Of a DNA stretch of 64,000 bases, positions 8,623 through 17,250 are shown one piece after another; positions within the stretch are counted from its first letter, which is position 1; every line of letters begins with the position of its first letter. The position numbers were made by a program, and so were the translations under genes. The notes beneath the pieces were generated by a model. The model saw only the letters and a list, made by a program, of their open reading frames with translations, was not told the DNA's origin and made no database searches. The stretch comes from an uncultured Clostridia bacterium (GTDB lineage Bacteria; Bacillota; Clostridia; Oscillospirales; Ruminococcaceae), in NCBI GenBank assembly GCA_944385905.1, contig CALWZA010000006.1, positions 1 to 64,000 on the forward strand, given 5' to 3'.

Positions 8623-9201
8623 ATGACAAACAAGGAAAGATTCATTGAAATATATAAAGCGAACATCAATAGAGAAGGAGCAGACAAACTTTTGGAATAT
8701 TTGATGTCAAAAAATTCAGATTTTTTTACCGCTCCGGCTTCAACACGTTACCACAATGCTTTTGAGGGAGGACTTTTAGAGCATAGTCTCAACGTATATG
8801 ACTGCTTGAAATCATATCTTGAAACAGACAGAGCAAAAGAATTCGGGCTCGAGTTTTCGGACGAGACAATAGCGATAGTTTCTCTTCTTCACGACATATG
8901 CAAGGTGAACGTGTATAAAGTGTCCACCAGAAATGTCAAGAACCCCGACGGGGTTTGGATACAGGTCCCTTATTATGAATATGACGATAATCTGCCTTAT
9001 GGGCACGGCGAAAAGTCGGTATATATAATTTCCGGATTTATGAAGCTTACACGAGAAGAGGCTTTTGCGATTCGTTATCATATGGGTTTTTCAGGTGAAG
9101 AAGGAAAAGGGATAGTAGGGAATGCTCTTGATAAATTTCATCTTGCTCTGGCGGTTAATATAGCTGATATGGAAGCCTCATTTTTAGTTGAGGGCAAGTG
9201 A
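8623..9201 (+). CDS. HD-domain phosphohydrolase-like protein
   Basis: Compact 192-residue HD-superfamily protein. Metal ligands are visible in order: His54 (GGLLEHS), the His90-Asp91 doublet (SLLHDICK), further His residues in LPYGHGEK and IRYHMGF, and a late Asp in NIADMEAS. Such stand-alone HD proteins are common in Firmicutes and related to the HD domain of the exoribonuclease YhaM, but lack its RNA-binding OB fold, so the substrate is unknown (nucleotide or phosphate ester is the generic expectation). The ATG has a GAAAGGA ribosome binding site. It stands alone between two terminators. Confidence 0.8.
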   Translation: MTNKERFIEIYKANINREGADKLLEYLMSKNSDFFTAPASTRYHNAFEGGLLEHSLNVYDCLKSYLETDRAKEFGLEFSDETIAIVSLLHDICKVNVYKVSTRNVKNPDGVWIQVPYYEYDDNLPYGHGEKSVYIISGFMKLTREEAFAIRYHMGFSGEEGKGIVGNALDKFHLALAVNIADMEASFLVEGK

Positions 9202-9217
9202 TCAAATAAACGGAAAA

Positions 9218-9243
9218 ATGGCATCGGATATATCCGATGCCAT
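9218..9243 (-). terminator. Palindromic terminator of the lipoprotein gene
   Basis: A 26-base perfect palindrome (13-base arm ATGGCATCGGATA). Read on the minus strand it is followed at once by TTTTTCC, so it is oriented to end transcription of the solute-binding lipoprotein gene. On the plus strand no T run follows, so it would be a poor terminator for the HD gene. Confidence 0.75.
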
Positions 9244-9350
9244 CAGTCTGTCAAATAACCATCGTTTTTCACTGTGTCGGATATCCTCTGTCTCTTCGGA
9301 TTTTCCCTTGCTTCCTTTAGCGCTTTAATTATATATTTTTTGACAGACTG
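9244..9350. repeat. 107-bp segment bounded by a 12-bp inverted repeat
   Basis: CAGTCTGTCAAA at 9244-9255 and its exact complement at 9339-9350 enclose 83 bases between the lipoprotein stop and its terminator. The minus-strand reading frame of the lipoprotein stays open through it (see findings). It could be a short MITE-like insertion, part of a larger terminator structure or a small RNA. No clear target-site duplication is visible. Confidence 0.5.
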
Positions 9351-9365
9351 GGATTGCCTTTTTGT

Positions 9366-11366
9366 TTACTCGCTCATATACATTGAAAGCTTTCTGCTTG
9401 ACTCAGAAATTGCGGTTTCAAGATCGTCTGTTTCTCCATCAAGATACTTGTAGATATCTTCAAAAGCCACTGAAAACCGTGAACCAATATCCACAAACCC
9501 GTTTTTATATATTTCAAAAACCGCCTTCTCATACTCATTTTCCTTCTCGTCAGGGTTGTTGAGCATAACGTTTTGAGTGTCATTCAAGCACGAGTCAGCC
9601 ATGCTGCTTATATACTCTTTTGCCGTGTCTATGTTTTTTGCTGAGGGATTTAGGCAAAGCATAATCATTCTGACAGGGTATTTTGAGTTTTCGCTGAGTT
9701 TAGCAATCGGCGCAATGCTGTCGTTATAAGCTCCGTTGACCTGTTCCTTTGAATATCTTGAAGCGTTAAATATTGAATTTGAGCTGAAAGCCTGAATTGT
9801 AAAGTTATACTTATCCGAATTGGCGAAAAGCACCTTGAAATCAGAGCAAATCTGACGGAAATCATCTGTGTCAAGTGTTCCGTTTTCGTTGAGATATTGC
9901 TGTGTGAGCGATTCAATTACCATATAGGGAGGCAAAGCGTAGTTTCCGGCTCCTATATTGTCAAGTATTGGATATATCTTTTTGTAATCAGCAAAATCCT
10001 CAGCCGATATTCCTTTTTGTTCGCATTTGTCGGCGTTATATAAAACGCATGAAATGCTTGAGAAAACGGGGAGAGCCCAAATATCGCCGCTCTCGTTTGT
10101 TACAGCCTCCTTTATATAAGGGTGGCATTTGTCGATGTATTCTTCAACTCCGGGTATGTCGTTTAACGGCAAATAGGCGTTCTGCTCTCTGATCCTCAGC
10201 GCCGAATCGCTGTAAGAATTTACTGCGCATATCTCATAATCATCCGAGCCTGACATTACTTTAGTCGCATATGCCTGACCCGAAAGAGCTTTAACAGACA
10301 GTGTGTAGCCTATCGCTGACGGCTCTTCATACATCTCGGAAACTGTTATCATAATAATCCTCTGTGCGGGCTTATACAAGTCCTCAAGCGGCTGCCTGTG
10401 TATATAAACTTTTTCGGTCAGCATAACGTTCGGTGAAATTTCCGACATCTCCTCCTCGGTATAAAATAAATATCCGCCCTCATACGAAAATGCCCCGCAG
10501 TTTTCTATCGCAACCGTGATGCCGTTGTCGCTTTTCAAATCTGTTATCATAACATCCCGGCTGTAAGCAAAAACAATGTCATTTGCGCTGTTTATTACCT
10601 CAAATCGGCGAATGTTCCCGACTTGGTCGTTATAAAGCTTTGAAGAAAATTCTTTGGTTTTAATGTCATACTCAGAAAAATACGCGCCTTTTTCAGCGTC
10701 GAACCCGAATATCATCAAATTGTTATCGAGAGTTTTCGCGAACATCTGCGGATTGTCTGTCGGAATTTCAGAAAACTCCGAGGTTTTCAGGTCAAATCTG
10801 CATAGAACTCCTCCGCCGTAATAGGGAAGAGCGACAGGATTTGTGCGTATGTCGTCCTCAAGCATAAGGTAAAGCATACCGTCTGTAATTTCAAGCTTAG
10901 TGCTTCTTTCAAACTCGTCCAGCGCAATCAGCTCTCTTTGCTCTTTCGACGTTTTGTCATACTGTCCAAGAAAAAGGTCTCCGCCGTCCTGATCGGTTCT
11001 GTAAGCCGTAAAGTAGACCTTGTCGTCTGTTACAGTGAATGCCTGCACTGATTTTATGTTTTTCAAAACGTATTCTTCGGTAAGCTCGCCGTTTTTGTCA
11101 TATTTTGAAATGTACTGACTGTTCATCTCAAATGCTGTATCGGGATATGCGCTTGTAATAGCTTTAACATACAGGTATCCGCTTTCGTCAACATCTATGC
11201 TTACTCCCATGTAGCTGTTTGCGATATTGTATGTATAGCTGTCCTGAGGGTATTTAAGCAAAACGCCGTCTACTATCGGCTTGGTGCTGTCTTCGTTTGA
11301 GCCTTTGCACGAAGCCAATAAAACCGCCGATATAATAACCGCAACAATCAATCTGCCTGCTTTCAT
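9366..11366 (-). CDS. Lipoprotein: propeller-like region plus solute-binding domain
   Basis: Predicted lipoprotein of 666 residues. A hydrophobic signal ends in the lipobox LLASC (lipid-modified Cys20). Residues of about 30-340 form repeated beta-rich segments alternating GYLY-, MLYL- and VYIH-type strands, like a beta-propeller. The second half resembles an extracellular sugar-binding protein: a stretch of small and charged residues, then YLPLNDIPGVEEYI, GDIWALPVFSSISCVLYNADKCEQKG and late helices. It would sit on the outer face of the membrane. No permease or ATPase gene is adjacent, which is unusual for a binding protein. The ATG follows a GGGGCGG ribosome binding site. The frame remains open for 40 codons past its TAA. 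Confidence 0.75.
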   Translation of the reverse strand: MKAGRLIVAVIISAVLLASCKGSNEDSTKPIVDGVLLKYPQDSYTYNIANSYMGVSIDVDESGYLYVKAITSAYPDTAFEMNSQYISKYDKNGELTEEYVLKNIKSVQAFTVTDDKVYFTAYRTDQDGGDLFLGQYDKTSKEQRELIALDEFERSTKLEITDGMLYLMLEDDIRTNPVALPYYGGGVLCRFDLKTSEFSEIPTDNPQMFAKTLDNNLMIFGFDAEKGAYFSEYDIKTKEFSSKLYNDQVGNIRRFEVINSANDIVFAYSRDVMITDLKSDNGITVAIENCGAFSYEGGYLFYTEEEMSEISPNVMLTEKVYIHRQPLEDLYKPAQRIIMITVSEMYEEPSAIGYTLSVKALSGQAYATKVMSGSDDYEICAVNSYSDSALRIREQNAYLPLNDIPGVEEYIDKCHPYIKEAVTNESGDIWALPVFSSISCVLYNADKCEQKGISAEDFADYKKIYPILDNIGAGNYALPPYMVIESLTQQYLNENGTLDTDDFRQICSDFKVLFANSDKYNFTIQAFSSNSIFNASRYSKEQVNGAYNDSIAPIAKLSENSKYPVRMIMLCLNPSAKNIDTAKEYISSMADSCLNDTQNVMLNNPDEKENEYEKAVFEIYKNGFVDIGSRFSVAFEDIYKYLDGETDDLETAISESSRKLSMYMSE

Positions 11367-11427
11367 AACACCGCCCCTTCATGTCTTATACAGGAAGAAA
11401 CCACAGACAGTGGATTCCCGTAAATTG

Positions 11428-12756
11428 CTATTCAATCATTGTGAACTTGAAATCTCTTTTTTCATCATTTTCAAGAAACTCAACCCGGTACAAAATGTGA
11501 AAGTAATTGTTTTCCTTTGCAATCGGATATTTGTACGCGTATTGATACAGGTAATTTCCGTCCGAAAACAGGAAGGGTGATAATTTGACCTGAGCCCCTT
11601 CTCTCCATTCCCACGGTTCTTTGTCAGGGTTTTCCAGGAGCCACTTTGCCTGACGCTCATCATTTTCCTTTTCTGTCTTTTCATCATTGGAATAAAGGTT
11701 TTTATAAGGAATAAGTTTGTCTTTTTCCTCATCATAGCGGAAAAGAAGGGTTGCGTATGTTATATAAATCTCATCATTAAAAATTATATAATCAGAAATC
11801 CGTCCGTCAGTATAAACAAAGTTATACTCAAACGGTGAGCCCTGAGGCTCTTCATAATTATCAGGAACAACCGTTAAAGCCTTACCTGTTCTCAGGTCAA
11901 CACGGATAATCTGTTTCATATATGAATATTCAAGAAGATAGCAGTAATCATCAATTATTATATACCATGCGTTACCGAAGCTTGGATTTACAAAAGGAAT
12001 ACATTCACTGCCGTCCTCGCTGAAAAACGCAAGCCCCTGATACCTGTTGTCCTCGTCAACATTAACCTTTAAAGTATAGTCGCCGTATTTGTGCGTCGGA
12101 GGTGCGTCGGTTTCAACCGTTTCACCGTCCCATTTATATAGAATGACGCTTGGAATATGCACGTAGTTTGAAAAGGTGTATGTAACAATAAATATTCCCT
12201 CGTCGGTCAGATACATTTCGTCAGCCTCTGATTTGTCATAAATCATTTCGCTTTGCTTGCTTTCAAAGTCATAGCAGTAAACCTTTAAATCAAGCACATA
12301 ATAAAGCTTATCGTCATAAATCTGAAGCCACGACGCCAATCCCTCAAACAGCACAGAGTCCTTTTCTCCGTCAAAATGATGAATAGAGTTATCGTCTTTC
12401 AGGTAATATACTATACCGTCATTATAAGGGCAAAGGCAAGCTTGTGTAACGATATTGGAGTGTAAATCGAGCTTAAAATTTGCCGGAATATTGCCGTAGT
12501 TTACTTTATGCGGCTCGGTATCAAGCCCTTTGAAATTTTCATCAATAACCTCAGAGGCATAAAAAACCTTGTTGAAATAATAGCTGTCAAAACCGGTGAT
12601 TATTTCGTCCTTTTGAGGTTCAGCAACAATTTCAGCGCTTGGTTCGGTATGAGTAACTGTTTGTTCTCCGTTATTGTCCGCAGCGTTTGAGCAGGAGGAC
12701 AGCAGTAAAATCCCTGCGCACATTGCGGATAAACCTGTTTTGATAAATCCTTTCAC
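11428..12756 (-). CDS. Beta-propeller-like lipoprotein of unknown function
   Basis: Predicted lipoprotein of 442 residues starting at GTG 12756, chosen because GGGAGGT lies just upstream (an upstream TTG in frame would overlap it). The signal peptide ends at LLSSC, with Cys22 as the lipid anchor. The rest is a series of beta-rich repeats with motifs such as DGIVYYLKDDNSI, DDKLYYVLD and GIFIVTY, resembling DUF5050-type propellers. The C-terminus is rich in Tyr and charged residues. No catalytic motif is seen. It is 61 bases upstream of the larger solute-binding lipoprotein, with which it shares the propeller style, so they may act together at the cell surface, for example in sensing. Confidence 0.65.
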   Translation of the reverse strand: MKGFIKTGLSAMCAGILLLSSCSNAADNNGEQTVTHTEPSAEIVAEPQKDEIITGFDSYYFNKVFYASEVIDENFKGLDTEPHKVNYGNIPANFKLDLHSNIVTQACLCPYNDGIVYYLKDDNSIHHFDGEKDSVLFEGLASWLQIYDDKLYYVLDLKVYCYDFESKQSEMIYDKSEADEMYLTDEGIFIVTYTFSNYVHIPSVILYKWDGETVETDAPPTHKYGDYTLKVNVDEDNRYQGLAFFSEDGSECIPFVNPSFGNAWYIIIDDYCYLLEYSYMKQIIRVDLRTGKALTVVPDNYEEPQGSPFEYNFVYTDGRISDYIIFNDEIYITYATLLFRYDEEKDKLIPYKNLYSNDEKTEKENDERQAKWLLENPDKEPWEWREGAQVKLSPFLFSDGNYLYQYAYKYPIAKENNYFHILYRVEFLENDEKRDFKFTMIE

Positions 12757-12811
12757 AATAATACCTCCCAAAAACTATTGATGTAATTGCGTTAATCTTG
12801 AAAAAGCTTTT

Positions 12812-12849
12812 GTTATGACAAGCTATGTATATGCATAGCTTGTCATAAC
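12812..12849 (-). terminator. Long hairpin after the secreted-protein gene
   Basis: A perfect 16-bp inverted repeat (arm GTTATGACAAGCTATG) with a six-base loop lies just downstream, on the minus strand, of the interrupted small secreted-protein gene and upstream of the propeller lipoprotein. The T run is displaced (AACAAAAGCTTTTT), so it may be a weak terminator or an mRNA-stabilising stem. Confidence 0.55.
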
Positions 12850-12890
12850 GGCATATCTAAAATAAATTTGTTTTAGAATCTGTGATACAA

Positions 12891-13322
12891 TTACGGAGCA
12901 TAAACCGGGATATGCGCATAGGCTCCGACAAACTTGAAAACTCCTATATCATCATCTAATACTAAATGACAGTCTTCACAAACTAAAACATGTTCTGCAT
13001 ATATTGCAGCTGCAATCCAGACTTTGCCATCGCTATCGGTATAAGAGTATGATTCCGGAGCGTTCATATTAGGGTATCCCGAGCCTGTTGGAACTAATAT
13101 TTCATTATAATGATTACAAGTTTGCGACTGCATTCCGTCAAGAAGAGAATGGTCTCCGGTAAAGCCGTTTGAAAAATCCTGAGAGTTATTCTCAAGCACA
13201 ACAGAATTAGGATCAGCGTGTTCGTTTACGGCTTATGATTTTATAGTGCTTAATCCCGATGCAACCACGCAGACTAATGCCAAAACTAACGAAAAAGCTG
13301 ACTTACAAATGTTTCTTTTCAT
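12891..13322 (-). pseudogene. Small secreted protein interrupted by an in-frame TAA
   Basis: On the minus strand an ATG at 13322, eight bases after a GGAGGT ribosome binding site, opens a 29-codon signal peptide (MKRN... then a hydrophobic SLVLALVCVVASG core). A TAA at 13235-13233 follows, and the same frame continues as AVNEHADPNS and on for about 110 codons to the TAA at 12891. The mature part has a Cys/His cluster (QTCNHYNE, VCEDCHLV) that could bind metal or form disulfides. One base change would restore a 143-residue secreted protein, so this looks like a recent nonsense mutation or a sequence error. The family is not recognised. The promoter at 13447-13475 is intact. Confidence 0.6.
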
Positions 13323-13446
13323 AATTATACCTCCATTTTATCTTTTAATAAGCAACCGTACGCTTTACTTATTAAAAAATTGATCTATAGTTAATGGCTG
13401 TTTAGCAAGCTCAGCATTTGGAAACACGTATTCTTGTTTACATATA

Positions 13447-13475
13447 AGTATATAACAAGTAGTTGATTTTGTCAA
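13447..13475 (-). promoter_or_regulatory. Promoter of the interrupted secreted-protein gene
   Basis: Minus-strand TTGACA (13475-13470), 17 bases, TATACT (13452-13447). This near-perfect sigma-A promoter implies the gene was, or is, well transcribed. Confidence 0.65.
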
Positions 13476-13596
13476 TAAATTGTAACTATATAATAATATT
13501 TTGTATATTTCAACAATTATATACAAGGCTTGTTGGCTAAGTTGACGGCTGACTAAAAACATAAACTTTTTGTTGAGTTAAATCATTTAAAAGTAA

Positions 13597-13625
13597 TTGC
13601 GTTTTTGTGAAGTATGGTGTATAAT
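13597..13625 (+). promoter_or_regulatory. Promoter of the DUF951-prfA operon
   Basis: TTGCGT (13597-13602), a 17-base spacer, TATAAT (13620-13625), about 45 bases before the DUF951 ATG. Confidence 0.6.
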
Positions 13626-13670
13626 AAAAAATATTAACGTGTGATTTAATATAGTATAGGAGTTGGGCGA

Positions 13671-13862
13671 ATGGATATAGCAAAAGGCGATGTGCTTGTT
13701 ATGAAAAAAAATCATCCCTGCGGAACGAACCGCATGCTTGTCCTGCGTTCGGGAATGGACTTTAGGCTTCGGTGCGAGGGCTGCGGAAGAGAGTTCATGT
13801 CCCCTCGTTCTAAAATTGAGAGAAATATAAAAAGTATCCTGCGTGAAAGCAGCGAGCCTTAG
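13671..13862 (+). CDS. DUF951 family protein
   Basis: Protein of 63 residues of the DUF951 family, widespread in Firmicutes and of unknown function. It shows the family layout: an N-terminal GDVLVMKKNHPCGTN segment, then FRLRCEGCGREF and a basic tail. Cys17, Cys35 and Cys38 could bind a metal. Members are often suggested to bind nucleic acid, but this is inference. It has a good ribosome binding site (AGGAG) and a consensus promoter, and is the first gene of a run leading into prfA 47 bases downstream. Confidence 0.85.
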   Translation: MDIAKGDVLVMKKNHPCGTNRMLVLRSGMDFRLRCEGCGREFMSPRSKIERNIKSILRESSEP

Positions 13863-13909
13863 CTGCGACTGCCTATTAGTAATAAAATATATTAACAGGG
13901 AGCTTTGCT

Positions 13910-14989
13910 ATGGTAGAAAAAATTCAGGCATTAGAGGAAAAATACAACGAGATCAGCGAAAGGCTTATGCAGCCGGAAACTGTCTCTGATAAGACGCTGT
14001 ATACAAGTCTGATGAAAGAGTACAGCAGTCTAACGCCTATTATTGAAAAATTCAAAGAATATAAATCTGCAAAAGCCTCGTTTGACGAAGCCGTTGAGCT
14101 TTCCGAAAGCGGAGGACTCGACAAAGAGCTGAAGGAAATGGTTCAGCTTCAATATGACGAGTCTAAAGCGGATATGGAAAGGTTGTCGGAAGAGCTTAAA
14201 ATAATGCTTCTTCCTAAAGACCCGAACGACTCTAAAAACGTCATTATTGAAATAAGAGGCGGGGCAGGCGGCGAGGAGGCGGCTTTGTTCGCAAATTCGC
14301 TGTACAGAATGTATACCATGTATGCGCAGACAAAAGGATGGAAATCCGAAGTCCTCAACGCAAACGAAACTGAACTTGGCGGATTTAAGGAAATCTCATT
14401 CAGCATAGAGGGTGAGGGTGCTTATTCAAGGTTTAAATACGAAAGCGGAGTGCACAGAGTGCAGAGAGTGCCCGAAACAGAGTCACAGGGACGAATCCAT
14501 ACATCCACCGTGACTGTTGCGGTTTTGCCTGAAGCGGAAGAGGTCGAACTTGGAATCAATGAAGCGACAGAGCTTAAAATCGACGTTTTCAGAGCGTCGG
14601 GAGCCGGGGGACAGCATATCAATAAGACGGAATCGGCAGTAAGAATTACTCATTTGCCTACAGGACTAGTTGTCGAGTGTCAGGATCAGCGAAGCCAGTA
14701 TAAAAATAAAGATAAAGCGATGCGGGTTCTTCGCTCAAGACTATTTGAAATGAAGCAGGCTGAACACGACAAGGAGATTGCAGCTGAGAGACGTTCGCAG
14801 GTAGGAACGGGAGACAGGTCGGAGAGGATCAGAACTTACAATTTTCCTGAGAGCCGAATAAGTGATCACAGAATAGGCTTGACGCTTTATAAGCTTGACA
14901 GTGTTCTGAACGGTAACCTTGACGAGATCATAGACGCTTTGGCAACAGCGGATCAGGCAGCCAAGCTGTCAGCACAGGAAAATCAATGA
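13910..14989 (+). CDS. prfA: Peptide chain release factor 1
   Basis: Class I release factor that ends translation at UAA and UAG. In 359 residues (normal length) it has the N-terminal helical domain, the codon-recognition tripeptide of the PxT type (Pro188-Glu189-Thr190, marking RF1 rather than RF2) and the catalytic GGQ motif at 233-235. The C-terminal basic domain includes the [13 protein letters not shown] segment. The start has a GGGAG ribosome binding site. The TsaC/Sua5-type gene follows 34 bases later. No PrmC methyltransferase gene, often next to prfA, is present here. Confidence 0.97.
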   Translation: MVEKIQALEEKYNEISERLMQPETVSDKTLYTSLMKEYSSLTPIIEKFKEYKSAKASFDEAVELSESGGLDKELKEMVQLQYDESKADMERLSEELKIMLLPKDPNDSKNVIIEIRGGAGGEEAALFANSLYRMYTMYAQTKGWKSEVLNANETELGGFKEISFSIEGEGAYSRFKYESGVHRVQRVPETESQGRIHTSTVTVAVLPEAEEVELGINEATELKIDVFRASGAGGQHINKTESAVRITHLPTGLVVECQDQRSQYKNKDKAMRVLRSRLFEMKQAEHDKEIAAERRSQVGTGDRSERIRTYNFPESRISDHRIGLTLYKLDSVLNGNLDEIIDALATADQAAKLSAQENQ

Positions 14990-15023
14990 TTCATTTGTGC
15001 TTATTCCGAAAGGACTTATATAA

Positions 15024-16034
15024 ATGACAACTAAAATTCTTGAGGCAACCGAACAGAATCTTTTGACAGCAGCCGAACTTATAAAAAAAGGCGAAGTCGT
15101 GGGAATGCCCACCGAGACCGTATACGGTCTTGCTGCAAACGCGCTTGACCCTTCGGCGGTTAAAAAAATATTTGAAGCAAAGGGGCGCCCCATGGATAAT
15201 CCCCTTATCGTTCATGTATCCGATACAGAAATGATAAGACCGCTTGTAAAAGAGATACCGCCTTTGGCACAAGAGCTTGCTAAGCGGTTCTGGCCGGGAC
15301 CTTTAACTATTATAATGCCGAAAAGCGACCTTGTACCTATGGAAACAAGCGGCGGACTTGATACCGTCGGAATACGCTTTCCTTCGCATAAGGCCGCCCG
15401 TGAACTCATAAGGCTGAGCGGAGTACCGATTGCGGCTCCTTCCGCGAATCTTTCGGGAAGCCCAAGCCCGACAACCGCTCAGCATGTTTTTGACGATATG
15501 AACGGACGCATACCCTTAATTATAGACGGCGGAGCATGCGCTGTCGGAGTCGAGTCATCTGTTTTGCTGTTAAACGGTGACAGCATAACCGTTTTAAGAC
15601 CCGGTATGATTTCTGTTGAGGAGCTTTTGGAGATAACCGATAATGTAAAGGTTGACAAAGGCGTGCTTGAAATGGTGTCAAACGCCGAAAAGGTAATGTC
15701 TCCGGGCATGAAGTATAAACATTATTCTCCAAAAGCCGACGTTATTATATTAAGCGGAAGTACGCAGTCTTACCGCCGATATGTATCTGAGCATACGGCT
15801 GACGGAGTGATGTGTATGCCGTTTGAGAAAAGCGACGTACCTGACGGGGTCAAATGCATTCCTTTCGGAAAATCCGGAGAAGAGCAGGCTCATCTGCTTT
15901 TTGACTGCCTGCGTGAGTTTGACAAGCTCGGGGCAAAAACAGTATATGCAAGGTGCCCTTCGAGAAATGGAGCAGGGCTTGCCGTTTACAACCGGCTTTT
16001 GCGGGCTGCGGGCTTTAAAATCATATTTTTGTAA
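15024..16034 (+). CDS. tsaC: Threonylcarbamoyl-AMP synthase (Sua5/YwlC type)
   Basis: Makes threonylcarbamoyl-adenylate from threonine, bicarbonate and ATP for the t6A modification at position 37 of ANN-decoding tRNAs. The YrdC-like catalytic domain covers about residues 1-200 (GMPTETVYGLAANA, KGRPMDNPLIVH, GVPIAAPSANLSGSPSPT) and a Sua5 domain follows, giving the long Sua5/YwlC form rather than short TsaC. The linker MSPGMKYKHYSPKA is conserved. A 14-residue tandem repeat (260-273 and 274-287, each starting DGV and containing PF.KS) lies in the Sua5 domain. GAAAGGA precedes the ATG. It lies between prfA and coaE. Confidence 0.93.
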   Translation: MTTKILEATEQNLLTAAELIKKGEVVGMPTETVYGLAANALDPSAVKKIFEAKGRPMDNPLIVHVSDTEMIRPLVKEIPPLAQELAKRFWPGPLTIIMPKSDLVPMETSGGLDTVGIRFPSHKAARELIRLSGVPIAAPSANLSGSPSPTTAQHVFDDMNGRIPLIIDGGACAVGVESSVLLLNGDSITVLRPGMISVEELLEITDNVKVDKGVLEMVSNAEKVMSPGMKYKHYSPKADVIILSGSTQSYRRYVSEHTADGVMCMPFEKSDVPDGVKCIPFGKSGEEQAHLLFDCLREFDKLGAKTVYARCPSRNGAGLAVYNRLLRAAGFKIIFL

Positions 16035-16049
16035 ATCGGAAGTGATAAT

Positions 16050-16667
16050 GTGAATACTCTTGACGGTATATTTGTTGTCGGACTGACAGGTCAGACGGGT
16101 TCGGGCAAAACGACAGTCAGCGAGGAAATATCAAAAAGCGGTCTTGCCGTTATAAACTGCGACAGAATCGCAAGACGTGTAACCGCAAAAGATACCGACT
16201 GTGTCAGGGATATAGCAAAGCTGTTTCCGTCATGCGTCAAAAACGGCGAGCTGAACCGAGCGCAGACGGCTAAAGTGGTCTTTTCGGATTCTCAGCGTCT
16301 GAGCACCTATACAGCTGTAATTTTTCCTTACATAACTACTGAGATACTTAAAGAACTGAGGAGAATAAAACAGACAGGAGCTAAAGTAGCGGTGCTTGAC
16401 GCTCCAACGCTTTTTGAAAGCAGAGCAAATGATTTTTGTGATATGGTAATAAGCGTTCTTGCCGATGAACAAGTCAGGCGTGAGAGAATTATAGCCAGAG
16501 ATAAGCTTGATTTGGAAGCTGCTGAAAAAAGGCTGTCTGCCCAAAAGCCGAATGAATGGTTTGAGGATAAATCTGATATTGTTTTATATAATAACGGAAA
16601 TATATCTGAATTAAAATTAAAGACAGAAACCGCTGTCAAGACAGTTTTGGAGCGAGCGAATGGGTAG
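16050..16667 (+). CDS. coaE: Dephospho-CoA kinase
   Basis: Catalyses the last step of coenzyme A synthesis, phosphorylating the 3'-hydroxyl of dephospho-CoA. The protein has 205 residues. The P-loop GLTGQTGSGKTT (11-22), the INCDRIARRV segment, the DAPTLFES segment near residue 111 and the LID-like RRERIIARDKL region are characteristic. Translation starts at GTG with GGAAG upstream. The final codons overlap the start of the lytic transglycosylase gene by eight bases, so the two are translationally coupled. Confidence 0.93.
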   Translation: MNTLDGIFVVGLTGQTGSGKTTVSEEISKSGLAVINCDRIARRVTAKDTDCVRDIAKLFPSCVKNGELNRAQTAKVVFSDSQRLSTYTAVIFPYITTEILKELRRIKQTGAKVAVLDAPTLFESRANDFCDMVISVLADEQVRRERIIARDKLDLEAAEKRLSAQKPNEWFEDKSDIVLYNNGNISELKLKTETAVKTVLERANG

Positions 16668-17223
16668 AATTCTGAAAATACTGTGCGCAGTCGTTCTGAT
16701 TATTATAATAGTAATCGGGTTCGGACAAAAGGCAATACCTCAGCTTCTTAAAACCTATATATATCCCAAAGAGTTCAGTGAGCAGGTTGAAAAGTATTCG
16801 TCGCAAAATGAGCTTGATACAGATTTCGTATACTCTGTTATTAAAACAGAAAGCAGCTTCAATGAAAATGCTACCTCTCAGGTGGGTGCACGAGGTCTTA
16901 TGCAGCTTATGCCCGATGCATTTGATTGGGTTAAATACAGGCTTTCGGATGACAGGAATTTAACATTTGACGATATGTATAATTCGGAGTATAATATTGA
17001 ATACGGATGTTATCTTCTGGGATACCTTTATAAACGATACGGCTCGCACGAGCTTGCCGCTGCTGCATATCACGCAGGTATGGGTGCGGTCGACGGATGG
17101 ATTGAAGACGGATTAATTAATGAGGATTCGGTTACACATTCAGATATCCCCGCATCTCAGACTTCTCACTATGTAAAAAAAATAATGAGAGCGTATAATA
17201 TGTATAAAAAACTTTATAAATAA
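16660..17223 (+). CDS. Membrane-anchored lytic transglycosylase
   Basis: Soluble-lytic-transglycosylase (SLT) domain protein of 187 residues, which cleaves the glycan strands of peptidoglycan. One N-terminal membrane segment (about 4-23) anchors it outside the membrane. The catalytic glutamate is Glu64 in IKTESSFNENA, followed by GARGLMQLMP and the AAAYHAGMGAVDGW segment. The short length means the catalytic domain has no extra wall-binding modules. Its ATG overlaps coaE and has GGAG upstream. Placement after coaE is common in clostridia and gives no further clue to its role in growth or sporulation. Confidence 0.92.
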   Translation: MGRILKILCAVVLIIIIVIGFGQKAIPQLLKTYIYPKEFSEQVEKYSSQNELDTDFVYSVIKTESSFNENATSQVGARGLMQLMPDAFDWVKYRLSDDRNLTFDDMYNSEYNIEYGCYLLGYLYKRYGSHELAAAAYHAGMGAVDGWIEDGLINEDSVTHSDIPASQTSHYVKKIMRAYNMYKKLYK

Positions 17224-17250
17224 ATAAAAATAAGAAAGGAAGAGTTTATA

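Larger units (their letters stand above)
13323..13670. other. Divergent promoter region
   Basis: About 350 bases of AT-rich DNA between the interrupted secreted-protein gene (-) and the DUF951 gene (+). It contains a consensus promoter for each direction and an untranslated leader of about 120 bases for the minus-strand gene. No credible gene or conserved RNA structure was seen. Confidence 0.6.

Noticed and set aside
12891..13322. TAA read as an amino acid (recoding) in the secreted-protein gene
   Set aside because: TAA serves as the normal stop of many intact genes in the window, and no recoding signal is visible; a nonsense mutation or sequence error is simpler.
13365..13562. Minus-strand ORF of 65 codons
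   Set aside because: No ribosome binding site, AT-rich low-information composition, and it overlaps the consensus promoter of the neighbouring secreted-protein gene.
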